Shown: piece by piece, positions 44,167-55,639 of the stretch
Position numbering within the stretch: the stretch's first letter is position 1
Layout of the letters: every line of letters starts with the position of its first letter
Assembly (NCBI GenBank): GCA_037833965.1
Contig: AP031359.1
Span: 4,088,001 to 4,152,000 of the forward strand
Direction of reading: 5' to 3'
Length of the DNA stretch: 64,000 bases
Source of the DNA: Marchantia polymorpha subsp. ruderalis
Taxonomy: Eukaryota > Streptophyta > Marchantiopsida > Marchantiales > Marchantiaceae
The notes under the pieces: model-generated
What the model was told of the DNA's origin: nothing
The model's database searches: none
Seen by the model: only the letters and a program-made list of their open reading frames with translations
Made by a program: the position numbers and the translations under genes

Positions 44167-45195
44167 ATCCCATACCTTGATAGAAATTAATGAAGAACGG
44201 AGACAGATAAATCATCAATTCTCCAAAGTTGTCCTTAACATCTCTGTTGTTAACACTCCACAAGATTTGAGCCCAGTAAATTGGCTTTTCCGTCACCGCG
44301 CGTTTCATAAATTCCACTTGCCAAGTTGCCATCTACGTCGTTTGCAAAGGCCTCAGAATCTGCATTAGTGCCACCGCCACATTAAATCTCAGCTGGTCGT
44401 AGTAATCCGTCGTCTGCCACTCATTCTTGGTCGATCGAGATGACTTGAACAACTTTGCAAACGTCTTCTCTTCTAGCTATATCACCTTCACGCTCTAGTT
44501 GTCATAGAAACAATCGCCTGCCTGACCTGCACAAGCCCCTAAGACTTGAGCTCATTGCTCAATAGTTCAACTTTCAAGGTTGCCACGAAGCCCATTGCCT
44601 TTTGGCGCGCGTCCCTCATACCACTCTTTCACAATCGCCGCGGAATCCCAATTCCAACCCCACAGTAAGAAATTGAGCTTTGCAACTATCAGCTCATTGC
44701 AAAGCGCTCTCAATCCAAACTTTGGCACACTAAATGCCTTTGATCAAAGTTCTTGAACTTGAACCATTGTTGCACTCTCAATTGTTCATTCGCAATTCTC
44801 ACTGAGCTCTCAATTCAAAACTAAACACTCCTAAACTGTCAGCACGGAACTCCCGTCTCTGCTATTGTCTCTTGATGCTCTAACCGCATTGTAAATTTGT
44901 GCAAATTAATGGTACAAAGACCAAAGTTTTCTTCCTGTCGGCGCCGCCTTTTACTAAGCCGAAGGCCCTTCTTTGCCTTGCTCCTATCAATGCTAGCCAC
45001 TTCCTACACTCATAACTTAGTAAGTTCTTATCTGTTTTAGAAGGTCTTAGACTTGTTAGAGCAAGCATGCCAAGCTTCATCTATCAAGATGCTTTCTAAA
45101 TCAAGTCACCACTAACTGACAAATCTATGGAGTTTTTACTCTAGCAGATCATAACCCATCAAATTTAACTTCATTGACTGTAAGTAAAAACACTA
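44167..45195 (-). pseudogene. Leader and N-terminal domain of the old LTR gene
   Basis: On the minus strand the region starts with an LTR leader (about 45195-44800, with GTTAGAGCAAG at 45054) and enters the gene: KLNFLLWGWNWDSAAIVKEW, then VKVI...EEKTFAKLFKSSRSTKNEWQTTDYYDQ and FFINFYQGMG, ending at the R4 insertion. Stops interrupt the frame several times (for example in ES-stop-TIEQ). It resembles subfamily C most. Confidence 0.8.
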
Positions 45196-45201
45196 ACTTC
45201 A

Positions 45202-46073
45202 ATGAACTCTATCATGTTATCAAAGGTTCGGACAATTTTGCTAACTATGAAGACCGCCATAAGTAAAACAAGAAACTGCAAAGTTTCCTAGAGGTGGATT
45301 TACTCTTGGAGGATAATTTTCATATCCCATAGAGCCCACTCCTACATTCTAATTTGTCTTTTCCCACAATTGTACTACATTGATTTTAAGGTACGCTAGA
45401 ACCTCTGTGATAAATTTCAACTCATTTTGCAAATCTATGTTGAGAGAAGTCATTGCGAAAGAACTAGCAAGATTTAGAATAGTGGATCTAACTACAACAT
45501 GGGAAGTAACTTGTCTAGCCACTAAGCTAGAATCATCATCTTCTAAGCTTAATTCCATTCTAATAGCAATTCAATGGCTTTAGCTTTAGATGAAAACTTT
45601 TCATATCTCACCTTATTTTGAATCTTGGTTCTCAAATCTCCTACAAAGTTCTTTATGAGCATCGCCCGTAACCCCATCATTGTAGCATACGCTTTGTCTC
45701 CATCCTTCCTCAACACCACGTGAAATCTTGACTTCAACTTCTCAACTCTCTCTTCATAGGTCCTCATCTTCTCGTTCTCTCCTTGTTTCAAGAAGGTGAC
45801 TTCACACATCAGCTTTTCGTAACTTTCATTCGGAAGAAAGTTTTCAATCAGGTTTTCAATCAACATCTTCCAAGTGTACTTCTCCAAGTACTTCTTCTTA
45901 TAATCTTTGTACCACTTGAGAGCTGAATACTTGAAAAAATCCGTCAAAAGCATAGCCCACTTGTTTTTCTTCCTCTCATTGTTTTCTATGCAAGCCTTCT
46001 TGAAATTCCGAACAAAAGCTTCTACATCCTCATTCTCATTCCCATAAATCACCAGAAAATTTTCCATTTCCAA
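45202..46073 (-). pseudogene. Element Rm gag, minus strand
   Basis: An open stretch of 174 residues (46073-45549) reads like a Retrotrans_gag domain: AFVRNFKKACIENNERKKNKWAMLLTDFFKYSALKWYKDY, then FLPNESYEKLMCEVTFLKQGENEKMRTYEERVEKLKSRF. A second stretch (45558-45349) continues in another frame. The remaining gag and the protease appear to lie beyond the large LTR at 28792-29636. The 99 bases to its right (46074-46172) are very AT-rich with nothing recognisable. Confidence 0.75.
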
Positions 46074-46724
46074 CTCTTTATTTTTTATTTTATATATTCT
46101 TCTTTAATTTTTAATTTTTTTAATCTTTATTAGAAATTTATATAGCGCTTCTTAATACAACACAAATAACACTATGATAACGTAGTTTTTTCATTTCTTC
46201 TGAAAAGATGAAGTTGGAGAAGTAAAGTATTAGTAATTTCAAACTTTTAGAATAGCAGTAGCAGTAGTTGTAAGAAGAATAAAGAGTGAATTTTAGAGTA
46301 GGCGCTGAATAGGAGTAGTGGATAGACAGGATTCTAGTAGGTAGAGCTCGGCATGCTTGTTCCAATGAGCCCAAGAACCTTGGAAATGGGCAAGGAAATT
46401 TGGAGCTACAAAGGTATGCAGCGGAGAACATGCTTCGGCGAAGGCATAAATTGTCTTCGTTGAAGAGTGTTGGGACCTTGGCGTTAGTGCCTTTGGTGCT
46501 ACAGATGAAAAGTCTTTGGCAAAAGATCTTTGGCAAAGTAAAAGATGATGTCAAATGGGAAAGAATTTCAAACACTTGTACCGTCAATTTGCATGAGTTT
46601 ACAATGCCGTTAGGGCGGCGAAGTACATCAGGAGAAACGCTAGTTCAGCGCCGACATTTTGCGAGAGTGCATTTGCGAATTGAGAGCTCAAGGAGGTCCG
46701 CGGTGAGAAATTGAGGAAGCAGCG

Positions 46725-48222
46725 ATGGGGTGATCTTTGGAACTTTGATTATCGCGATTGAAGGTACCAAATTTGGATTAAGAGCGTATTGCAACGAGCT
46801 AATAGCTGCCAAGTTCAATTTCTTGTTGTTTGGATGGAATTAGTTTTGCGCGGCGATGATGCAAGAGTGACACAATAAACGCGCACCGGAAGCTAAGGGA
46901 CTTTGTGGCAGCCTAGCAATCTAGACTATTGAAGATTGAGCAAAGGTCATGGGACCGTGCGCAGGAAAAAATGAAGATTATACCTTCGACAACGATAGTG
47001 TGAAGGTGACCCGCGCAAAAGAGAAGACTTATGCTCTGTTATTGAAAAAACCTCGTTCACGCAAGAACAAATACCGAAAAACAGAATATCGTAATTGGTT
47101 GCGCAAGAATGTAGCGGTGGCCCTGATGCAAATCCTTCAATCCTCGTGAACGACTTACATGACAACATGGCAGGTCGGATGTGTGGAGCGCGTGATGGGA
47201 AGGAAGCCTTTTCATTGGGCACGCATCCTGTGTTGGACTACATGCCAGCACATTGGCAAGGCATTCAAGGGATAAGTGAACTATGTGTCCCCGTTCTTCA
47301 TCAACTTTTACAGAGGGATGGATGTGCTAACTCCAGCTCAGCAGAAGCTGTTTACGCTTGAGACAGGGACAGCGGACAACGAGAAGACTCTGGAAGGCAA
47401 TGAGGTTGTTAGCGAGGAGGATGCCACTGCACTTGTATTGCCTTTGGCCAAAGCCAACAAGTCGGAGGACGAGATCAAGGAACGGCCAAAGAAGAAGAGG
47501 AAACTGCAACGAGTCGCGATTTTGGAGACAATTGATTAGTGTGCCGGAGTGCAAGTCCAAAGTTCAATTCCTACGAAAATGAGATCGGCAAATGTGCATG
47601 CTTGTAGCAAAATGAAGGCGCGACAGCTACATAGTGAGGAAGAAGGAAGCACGGAGTGTAGCCAAGCCGCATCTCAAGGCCGGATAACTTTGGCGGAATG
47701 GGCAGAAATAGAAATGGAAGTAACATGAACAGAGGAAGATGGTTCTTTGGCGAAGTATCTTTGGCCTTCACAGTGAGGACCTTTGGCAATGCCCGCAGAA
47801 GATCCGCAGAAGAAAGGAGAAGAGCAAAGAGGTGATACGGAGGTGAAGACCTCGAGTAAATGACGTCAACCTTTGGGTTAACCATCCGTGTATACGTCTT
47901 TGAGAAAGGTGTATTCGGAGGTTTCCGCGGAGTTAACAAACACGGCGGAGGACCTCACTTTGCTCGAAGAACTCATAGATCGTGTAGTGGAAGATGTGAG
48001 GAGAACTATGACGCAGCAACAGCCGATGCTTTCGGATTAGGTGTCTTTGGGTATAGTTGATTTGAACTTTTGCGAAGGGCCTTCGGCCGAAGAACCCAAG
48101 TCAGCCAAACTAAGTGCAGCAGACATGTTGGGCGAGCGAGTCATTTCTTTGCTCAGATATTTGGATGGGAAGATGGCAAAGTACGCCGAGCTAGCTATAG
48201 CGAGATTCTCTTTAGAGTCGTA
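46725..48222 (+). pseudogene. LTR-encoded coiled-coil protein, subfamily C copy 2
   Basis: The ATG at 46725 corresponds to the start of copy C1 but is followed at once by a stop. The N-terminal domain is readable in pieces (DYTFDNDSVKVTRAKEKTY, KNKYRKTEYRNWLRKNVA, FFINFYRGMDVLT), then the linker KERPKKKRKLQRV and ITLAEWAEIEME, and the block RVISLLRYLDGKMAKYAELA at 48140-48200. The coiled coil and C-terminal domain are deleted, with block T starting by 48290. Confidence 0.78.
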
Positions 48223-48829
48223 GAGTAGATTTGCGAGTGCCTATTAGAAGCCTACATCACAGCAAGGGTCATCTTAGCAAATTAGTTAGGAATAAAAAGG
48301 CCCAAGGCTCTGCCTTTGAGGGACATTTTCATTAGTTTATTTCTCAGTTTTCAGTTTGCATTCCTCCACGCGTTTGTGAGTTATGTGTTTTGTCACCGTG
48401 CGCGAGTTGCTTTGGTTTGTCAAAGATACCACGTCTGAAGTAGAGGGTCCAATTTGGATGTTTTGAATAGTGCATAGAGTAGCTTAGAATTTAAGCAAAT
48501 CTGTATATTGAAAGCTCGGTGCAGCCGGCTGAGTGAGTAATCTTAGAAAATTTCCCCCATCAATATCAATTGCAGAGTCGCGTGCGGCTCTTGTAGGCTC
48601 TTATTGGATAATTTTGTCTAAATGTGGTCTACTTTGCAATGCGATGCCTTCGGACTTAGCACTTGCAATGTCTTCTGGGAGTGACTGGTGCCTAAGAAGT
48701 AAAACTTCACAATAAACTGTTAAACCGTGACACTACGTGATTTTCTAGGTTGATTCTGTCCTCGTGGTATCATATTTTTACCATTATGCTCCATTTTGGT
48801 AACTATCTGCTATTACATAGATAAATGTT

Positions 48830-48847
48830 TGGCGCCGCTGCCGGGAA
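48830..48847 (+). promoter_or_regulatory. Primer-binding site of R2, tRNA-Asp type
   Basis: TGGCGCCGCTGCCGGGAA differs at only about two bases from TGGCGCCGTTGCCGGGGA, the tRNA-Asp-primed site typical of Athila-type plant elements. It starts 12 bases after the LTR end TTACA at 48817. Minus-strand cDNA synthesis would begin here. Confidence 0.85.
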
Positions 48848-48890
48848 CATAGTGCCAATACCAGATAACTTTGGCAAAAATGCAGGATGA

Positions 48891-50217
48891 ATGTTGACTG
48901 ATAAAGACCCTAACGAGATAACGGAGCGTACTGCTCGATACAACCGTAAACATCTCATCAAGCGAAAGGAAGAAAGCAAGAAAGAGAAAACAGGAGGACC
49001 TTCACGGCAGATTCCGGGACTTGTTTCTTTCAAGACTCTCCGCAAAGCAGGCCAAACAGTGCGCGATACCGCTCATCAAGAGAATTTGGCCACAACTCTA
49101 ACCAAATCGCGCCTCTCACCTCCGTGGTGTCACCACATATAATTGTTCAAACTGTAACCCTTACCACTCTTAAGTTCAGGCTGCCAGCTCCAGATAACGA
49201 CTGGGTATTTCTTCCCGAGGTTGAATTGATCGGAAGCACTGGGATGGTCAGGACGAAGATTGCATCGTTAGATGGACGTTTTTCCGAACCACTTTTGCCA
49301 TCTCCTGAGCCAAACACATTGAGGAGAGAACGAACTCCCCTTGCCTCACCTGCGAAGACGCAGTCTGTCAAATGTTCAAATGGAACAGCCACATCTACCA
49401 GCCAAAGCATGATGCAGCCAATTACCAAGCATTTTTATCCAAAATTCAAGGGGAGGGGTGAGTATGAGGATGCAGATTCGTATATTGAGCTGTTTGAATC
49501 AATATCCATCACCAATAAGGAAGAGGGTGATGATGACAAATTGCAAATATTTCCAAGTCTCTTCTGCAAGAAGGCCCGCAGCTGGTTCAATCATGAAAGC
49601 ACCGCACCAGCCGGGATTGACACGTGGGCAAAATTGCGAAAGAAATTCTTAAGGAGATTCTGCGAGCTTGGCTACGACAGCCGCATTTTAACCAAGCTTC
49701 AAAATTTTTGTAGAGGGAGGAAAAAAAACCTTTGGGATTACATCGAGCAGTTTCACGACCTGCTGGACCGAATCTTGAAGACCGGAGAAGGAATTCCCTA
49801 CTCCATCCAACAGGCAATTGATTGGTATGTCACAGGCCTGCCATTGGAAATGGAGATCTTCTTCCGGCAAAGCATAAGCAACGTGATCAAGGATGTCATT
49901 GCCTCAACAGAAGCTTTTGAGACATCCACTTTAAACAAAGGCGGAAGGATAGGGAATTTGATGACAGAAAGCCAAAGCACAGTTGCCAAAGACAAAGGCC
50001 GGCAACACCTTCGTGCAAAAATTCTTCATTGACGGAAGAGAGTAGCGAATCCAAAGATTCTTTGTCTTCGAAGGAAGAGCGGCCAAAGCGGAAGGTCGCC
50101 AAGAAGAAGAAGAGTAAGCGGATGCCGATGCCCAACAAAGCTTGGCTGCCATTGTGTCAAAAGTGGATGCATTGGTAAAATATTTCACGGATTTGAAGGT
50201 TCATGTGGTCAGTGGTC
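48891..50217 (+). pseudogene. Element R2 gag
   Basis: The first stretch (48891-49142) is basic and polar (KDPNEITERTARYNRKHLIKR). After a frame change, 49124-50032 holds a good Retrotrans_gag domain: FYPKFKGRGEYEDADSYIELF, SLFCKKARSWFNHES, WAKLRKKFLRRFCELGYDS, LWDYIEQFHDLLDRI, then LPLEMEIFFRQSISNVI. The tail (KKKSKRMPMP, then AAIVSKVDALVKYF) ends at the junction. No zinc knuckle remains. The frameshift and truncation make it non-functional. Confidence 0.82.
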
Positions 50218-50955
50218 ACTTGTTGGCTTTGGTCAAAGGCAATGCAAGTGCAGTGTCATCCTCCTCGCTGACAACCTCATTGCCTCCCAGCGTCTGCTTG
50301 TCGTTCACTGTCTCTATCTCAAGCGGAAACCGCTTCTGCTTAGCTGCAATCAGCAAATCTATCCCTTTGTAAAAGTTGATGAAGAACGGGGACAGATAGT
50401 CCACTGATCCCCCGAATGCCTTGCCAATGTGCTGGCGTGTAGTTCACCACAAGATGCGTGCCCAATGAATAGGCTTCCCTGCCACCGCGCGCTTCACAAA
50501 TCTAACCTGCCATGTCGCCATGTAAGTCGTTCGCGACGATCAAAGTATCTGCATCAAAGCTATGCTACATTCTTCCGCAACCAATCACGATACTCCGTCA
50601 TTCGATACCCGTTCTTGCGTGATCAAGGTTTCTTGAATAGCGGCGCATATGTCTTCTCTTCTGCGCGGATCACCTTCACACTATCGCTATTGAAGGTGTA
50701 TTCTCCATCATCCTTGGGCACGGTCCTAGGAACTTTGCCCAATTCTTCAATAGTCTAGATCGCTGGGTTGTCACGGAGTCCCTTAGCTTTCAGCGCGCGT
50801 TTGTCGTGCCTCTCTTGCACCATCGCCGCGCAAATCCAATTCCATCCTTACAACAAGAAATTGAGCTTGGTAGCTATTAGCTCGTTGCAATACGCTCTTA
50901 AATCTGAATTCTGACATGTCGCTATGTTGATAATCAAAGTCTCAAAGATCACCCC
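50218..50955 (-). pseudogene. Subfamily C LTR gene, N-terminal domain fragment, reversed
   Basis: The minus strand reads from about 50955: a degenerate start, KLNFLL, then the domain with stops, HWARIL, LSPFFINFYKGIDLL and EVVSEEDDTALALPLTKANK, ending where R2 gag begins. It resembles copies C1 and C2. It has no LTR start upstream: its first residues are fused to the coiled coil of another copy at about 50955. Confidence 0.7.
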
Positions 50956-51292
50956 ATTGCTGCTTTCTCAATTTCTCACTTATAAGCTCCTCCGCGCGCC
51001 GAAATTCTTTCTGAAATGTTGCCTGAGACGCTTTCAATCCGTCGCAAAGTTCTACTGTCACCTTCTGCGCTATACAGACGTCAATCTGAAGGCCTTTGTA
51101 CTCTAGTTCCTTCTACGTACAAAGGCTTGTCTCAACGACTAACTCTCGCCAAAGTTCACTACACTTCAACTCCTTTGCTCAAAGTTGCTCTTCCCGCTCT
51201 TGCAAGATAACTTTCATGGTTGCACACTCAAAAGTGAAGCTTGCAACTCGTTCCGTCACCCCAACAGTTGCTGCCACCTTTGTCTTCGTTCA
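50956..51292 (-). pseudogene. Coiled-coil piece of an LTR gene (left part of the LTR at 57666)
   Basis: On the minus strand TKTKVAATVGVTERVASF is followed by a coiled coil with several stops. It matches TRTKVAASVEVAKRVASL after the RYLDGK block in copy C1. The preceding part of the same gene is at 56983-57450, beyond the nested LTRs at 51293-56982. Confidence 0.68.
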
Positions 51293-51833
51293 TGTAATGA
51301 CAGATAAATACCAAAATGCAGCATAATATTAAAGATCCAAACCCACGAGGACAGAAACAACACAAGGAGCAACAAGTGTCTCGTATTAACAGTCTATTGA
51401 GGAGTTTGAATTCTCAGGCGGATGTCACTCCCAGAAATACTGCAGGTGCTAAGTCTGAAGAAGGCACAATGCAGTGTAAGTCACACCACAATCCTGAAAC
51501 TTCTTCAATCAAGTATCACAAAGGTCGATCGAAAGCCTTGCTTAGTATTCAGGGGGGAAAATTTCCGAAGGATACATTCAGTAACAGCACGAAGCTTCCA
51601 ATTACGAATTTGCTCAAATCCTGATCATCCGATTGCTACTTAGAACATCCAAATTGGGCTACTACTTTGGATGTGGTATCTTCGACAAACCAAAATACCT
51701 CTCGCGCGATGACAAAACTCTCAATACACAGACGCGCGGAGAATGCAAGCTCAAAATTGAGAAAACTAACTATCGAGAATTCTTGCCGAGGCCGAAGCCT
51801 TGGGCTTCTTTATTCCTAACTAACACACAGATG

Positions 51834-52507
51834 TCACTTGCTCTTATGCGAGCTCCAAATAGGCACACGGCCCGCTGAGTCGACAGTTGCCGCGCTATCC
51901 AACTTCCAAACTAAACCTAACCTACGCAAAATGGCAGTCAATTCCAATTTCAACTTTGCCATCGCTTCACACGAACTGGTAAGAAACGCATCTAACTTTC
52001 TAACTAACTGACGCTGCCCACTAACACTACACGCTATCATTGCGGTCACACGACACTCCAGATCTTGCAACTGCAATCACTTCTGTGTCTCGACCTGCTA
52101 TAACACAAATCCGCATAGGCATTGATTCACCTTTTTTGTCAAGGCTTCATTCGTTTGCTCCTCTAACTGTCAATTTTTCTCCTCCACCTCCAACAGATTC
52201 AACTCTATCTCACCTAATTGCTCCTCGACTAACAATCAATGAGATCTCATCTCATTGCACTTGGCCTCCAATCTCTCTGTCAGCTCTAGGTTTGAGGTCC
52301 TCGCAGCCTCACACTTCACCAGAGCCTTCACCTTTGCTGCCACCTCTACTGCATGCGTCTAATTCTTCTTCTCCAGATCTGCTGTCAGCTCGTCTATCCT
52401 TCGCAACTCTTCATTGAAAGCTACCCGAGACACCTCCAGTGTATTCGAAAGATCATTTGTCGCACATTTAATGACCTCAATGTCGACCTGAAGACTCTCA
52501 CATGTCT
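51834..52507 (-). pseudogene. LTR-encoded protein, C-terminal half (continues from 56049-56771)
   Basis: The N-terminal part at 56771-56139 (an acidic linker, then LCGQVIPLLWYLNSKLGKYARTT and SYVELVRNRMRGKM) leads into the coiled coil. The coil crosses the insertion point without a break (LEKT then CESLQVDIEVIKC) when one TGTCT copy is kept. The C-terminal domain here ends QLVRKLDAFLTSSCEAMAKL and RRLGLVW. The N-terminal conserved domain is absent from this copy, so it may be a shorter LTR gene type or a deletion. Confidence 0.72.
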
Positions 52508-53244
52508 TGTAATGACAGACAAATACCAAAATGGAGCATAATGGTACAGATCCGATCCCACGAGGACAGAAACAACCATAAAAGTCACGATTTGTCATAG
52601 AATAGCATTCTATTAAAAAGTTTTACTTCTTAGGCCAATGCCACTCCTAGGAGACACTCCCAGCTAGAGCCGAAGACCCGCAGAGTAGTGCATAACCACA
52701 CTCACAGCCTGAAACTTTTCCAAACATCGCATGTAGGAATCGCTTCCAACTCCACACTTATATTTCAGGGGGAGAAACTTCCCAGCATTGCATACATCTC
52801 AACTCACTGACCCAAATACTTAGACCCAAATTTGCTTATAACCCAAGGAGCCTCGACTGCTAAGGACATTTGAGCCGAATACTCACAACCCCTGATGCGG
52901 TAACTTCGACAAACAGGAGCGCACCGTGCCCAAGGCCTGGATCACACACCAACGCACAGACACAGTGGATGCAGATTCACAATCATGACAAGCCAATTGA
53001 CAGATAAGCCCCCCAAAGAAAGAGCCTTGGGCCTCTTTATTCACAATGGCAACTCTGGAATATCAACCGCCTGAGGCAAATCGGTCTTAGGGGCTGTTCT
53101 GTCCGATGTAACGGTTACAACATCGACTAAACTACTATCTACTCCTAATCTACGCAACACGTTTACAATCTCTACTTCTACATTCGGGCGCGCCTCATTC
53201 AATCCCTCTAAAAATGTATTAACTAACTCTACAATCTGTTTGTG

Positions 53245-55639
53245 TCATGCAGATCCGCTGGTCTTCGCGCTCATCAGCCGTCGCTCGAGTAAATCCAACT
53301 TCATCCACTTCACCGAGTCCAATTCCCACATCGTGAACCAGTTCAGGCACTTCTCTAACCGCAATTTCAACTCGTCGGTTGACTCCTTCCGCAGTTGACG
53401 GTAGGCCTCCTTTGCCTTTTCCATTCTCCTTTGCGACTCTTCCGATCTCATCTCCGCCTTCCCTGATTGCTCTCGTAACCGTCGATAGTCGGATTCAACC
53501 TTTAATTTACATTCAACCTCCGAAGACTTGGCCACTCACAATCTACCAATTTTTTGGCCCAATCTGCTAACTCCTCTTCATGCTTCTGGTTTCTCGCCGA
53601 CAGACTCGCTGATAGCTCCTCCGCACGTCGGAATTCCATTCCACACTTCGCCTCAATCTCCAAAATTTTGCTATGAAGATCTTCCTTCGCCGTCTTCGCC
53701 TCTGCGATTTTGCCCCAAAGTTCTTCGGCGATACGAACTTCTTCTGCTCTTTGGGCTTCCACCTTAGCCAGTTCCTCGATATGCATCTTCTCTCGCTTCT
53801 CCGCAGTAGTGATCAACCGCTCCGATCGTTTGACTGCTGCATCGTAAGCTTCTCTAGATTTCTCCAATCTCGCCATCAAATCCACTGTTACTTTTTGAGC
53901 ATTCTCATTAGAGATACAAAGTCCTCCACATGTCTCTTCCAACTCTGCACAGCGCCCGGATTCCTTTTCTAGATTCAGCTGCAACACTTCACACTCAATT
54001 TCCTTCTCCCAAACCTGGGCTTCTCGCTCCCGCAATGTCACCTTTACTGCCGCGCACTCGGATGACAAGATTGCAGCTCGCTCCCGTGCCAATGCAGTTG
54101 CGGAATCCCACTCCCTCTTTACTGCAACTGCTCTCTTGAGCTTCGTCCTGTTCCTAATTATCGATACATAGAATCCTGGCTCCTCCGATACAGCATACTT
54201 CGCTCTCTTCCCATCCAAATACTTCAACAAAGGAACTACACTATCCTGCAAGAATTCAGGAAATGTAATTTCTAGTGTCTTCACATCTTCACCCGAAGCC
54301 TTCTTCCCTTCTTCGGGTCTCACCTCTTTCACCAGAGATGTCGGCAGTGTAATGCCCTCGGCTTCTACCACCGTCCCTCCAATCCGTGCGACAACCTGCT
54401 CCAAAATCTCCTTCCTCAAAGTGGACTCCTTCTCCAGGTCCTCGTTCATCTTTAGTTGTGGTGTCTCTTCGCCCCGCGCAGACCGTGTCTGCTCCAAAGA
54501 CAAAGAAATCGGACTTACCAACTCCATACTCTCCTTCAAAGGTTGTGCCGGTTTGTCTGCTGGAACTTCGATTGACACCTCCGAAGGTACTCCTATCTCC
54601 ACAGGCCGCATTACCTCGCTAACTACGACTTTGGTTGTGTTCACAATTGGTGCCACTGTCTTCTCCACGCTGCTGTCCGACACCTCAGTTGTCACCATCC
54701 TCCGATTTGCTCTCTTCTTTGGTCTTGCGCGCGCTTTGTGCTGCCTCGCTCCATCTACATCCATTTCCACCCTTCTTACCTTGTGGGTCAATTCTTCCTC
54801 GTCATCACTCACGACCTTCCTTCTCTTCGCCAATCGTCTCTTTGGCTTCTCTCGTCTCTGCACCACGTCCACCTAAACTAGTCCTTGAGCTGTCGTATGT
54901 GTTGGGATTGGGGGGGGGGGGGTCGGTTCTTGTCATTGGTCCCTTCACTGGACTCAACTGTCAGGTTTTCCCGCTCTCTCGGATATCGCTTCTCCTCCTC
55001 CCTCGTAAGCAATCCCATCCCTCGATAGAAATTCACCAGAAATGGAGTGATGTGATTGGTCAAAGGTCCCGTCCACCTGGAGCTTGCATTCACCCAGACA
55101 AGATCGTGAAAGATTCTTGCCCAATGTACTCGTTGTCCCTTCAGGATGCGTTTGAAGAACCCTACTTGCCAGGCCGTCACATAAGTCCTGCGCGCCGGCC
55201 GCAAGATGTGCATGATTCCCAACGCGATCGCCCTTCTCTTCGGATCTTTGTAATCGACAGTCTTCCATCCATTCGTCCCCTGTCTTCCAGACTCGAAGAG
55301 AGGCTCGTAAGAGAATTCCTCGCCGCGTGTAAGTCCTACGCTATTCTTCTCAAGTAGCAGATCTCCTTCGCTGCCCGCAAAGGGTCCCAATACCTTCGTC
55401 GAATGCTTAATGGTCCACAGCATGAGGTTATCGCGGAGCTCCTCGACTTTGGTCGTGCTCTTGTTCATTACCTCCTTGCAGATACTCGCCGAGACGCAAT
55501 TCCAATTCCACAAAAGGAATTTAAGTCGCAATTCACTCAGCTCGCGTCTGAAGGGTCTCAATTCCTTGTAAGGCACCTTCAAGGGAACCAATTTCCTCAC
55601 CTTCTCACTCTTCTTGGGCGCCATGTCTTCAATTTGCAT
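53245..55639 (-). pseudogene. LTR-encoded coiled-coil protein, subfamily B copy 3, nearly complete
   Basis: It starts MAPKKSEKVRKLVPLKVPYKELR at 55627, and the N-terminal domain is open to 54880 (LLWNWNCVSASI, KTVDYKDPKRRAIALG, FYRGMGLLTREEEKRYP). A run of 13 G at 54910-54922 (C on the coding strand) shifts the frame just after it. The next 456 residues (54872-53502) are open: KPKRRLAKRRKVV, an acidic linker, FPEFLQDSVVPLLKYLDGKRAKY and a long coiled coil. A second shift near 53510 leads to the C-terminal domain (53535-53245 and on). With only two or three lesions this is the best-preserved B-type gene. Confidence 0.88.
54910..54922. repeat. G13 homopolymer at the frameshift of copy B3
   Basis: Thirteen consecutive G on the plus strand lie in the Pro-rich linker of the LTR gene. 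The tract separates the open N-terminal segment (frame ending PPPPQSQHIRQL) from the downstream open segment. Length change in this tract is enough to explain the split. Confidence 0.85.

Larger units (their letters stand above)
29637..45195 (-). mobile_element. Old minus-strand giant LTR hit by three later insertions
   Basis: The LTR's own sequence is 45195-44167 (leader and N-terminal domain), 35283-34992, 33748-33583 and 30739-29637 (middle region and block T). The gaps are element R4 (35284-44166), a small solo LTR (33749-34991) and a solo C-type LTR (30740-33582). At each site the protein frame or aligned sequence continues across the insert. The outermost flanks are ACTTG (29632-29636) and ACTTC (45196-45200), one mismatch, but the 5' terminus is decayed and that call is tentative. 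It splits a gag-protease element (Rm). Confidence 0.75.
46173..50217 (+). mobile_element. Element R2: C-type 5' LTR, primer-binding site and gag, truncated
   Basis: The LTR (46173-48817) starts TATGATAACGTA, a two-substitution variant of TGTGGTAACGTA, and ends CTGCTATTACA. A primer-binding site lies 12 bases on and a gag follows. The element stops at about 50217, where it is joined to a reversed LTR-gene fragment. This is the only place in the window where the 5' LTR to internal boundary survives, and it shows that the gene-carrying repeat is a true LTR. Confidence 0.85.

Noticed and set aside
45202-46073. Gag of the giant-LTR family oriented with R2
   Set aside because: It is on the opposite strand to R2 and differs in sequence from the gag at 49124-50032. 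It fits better with the minus-strand protease at 28792-29636.
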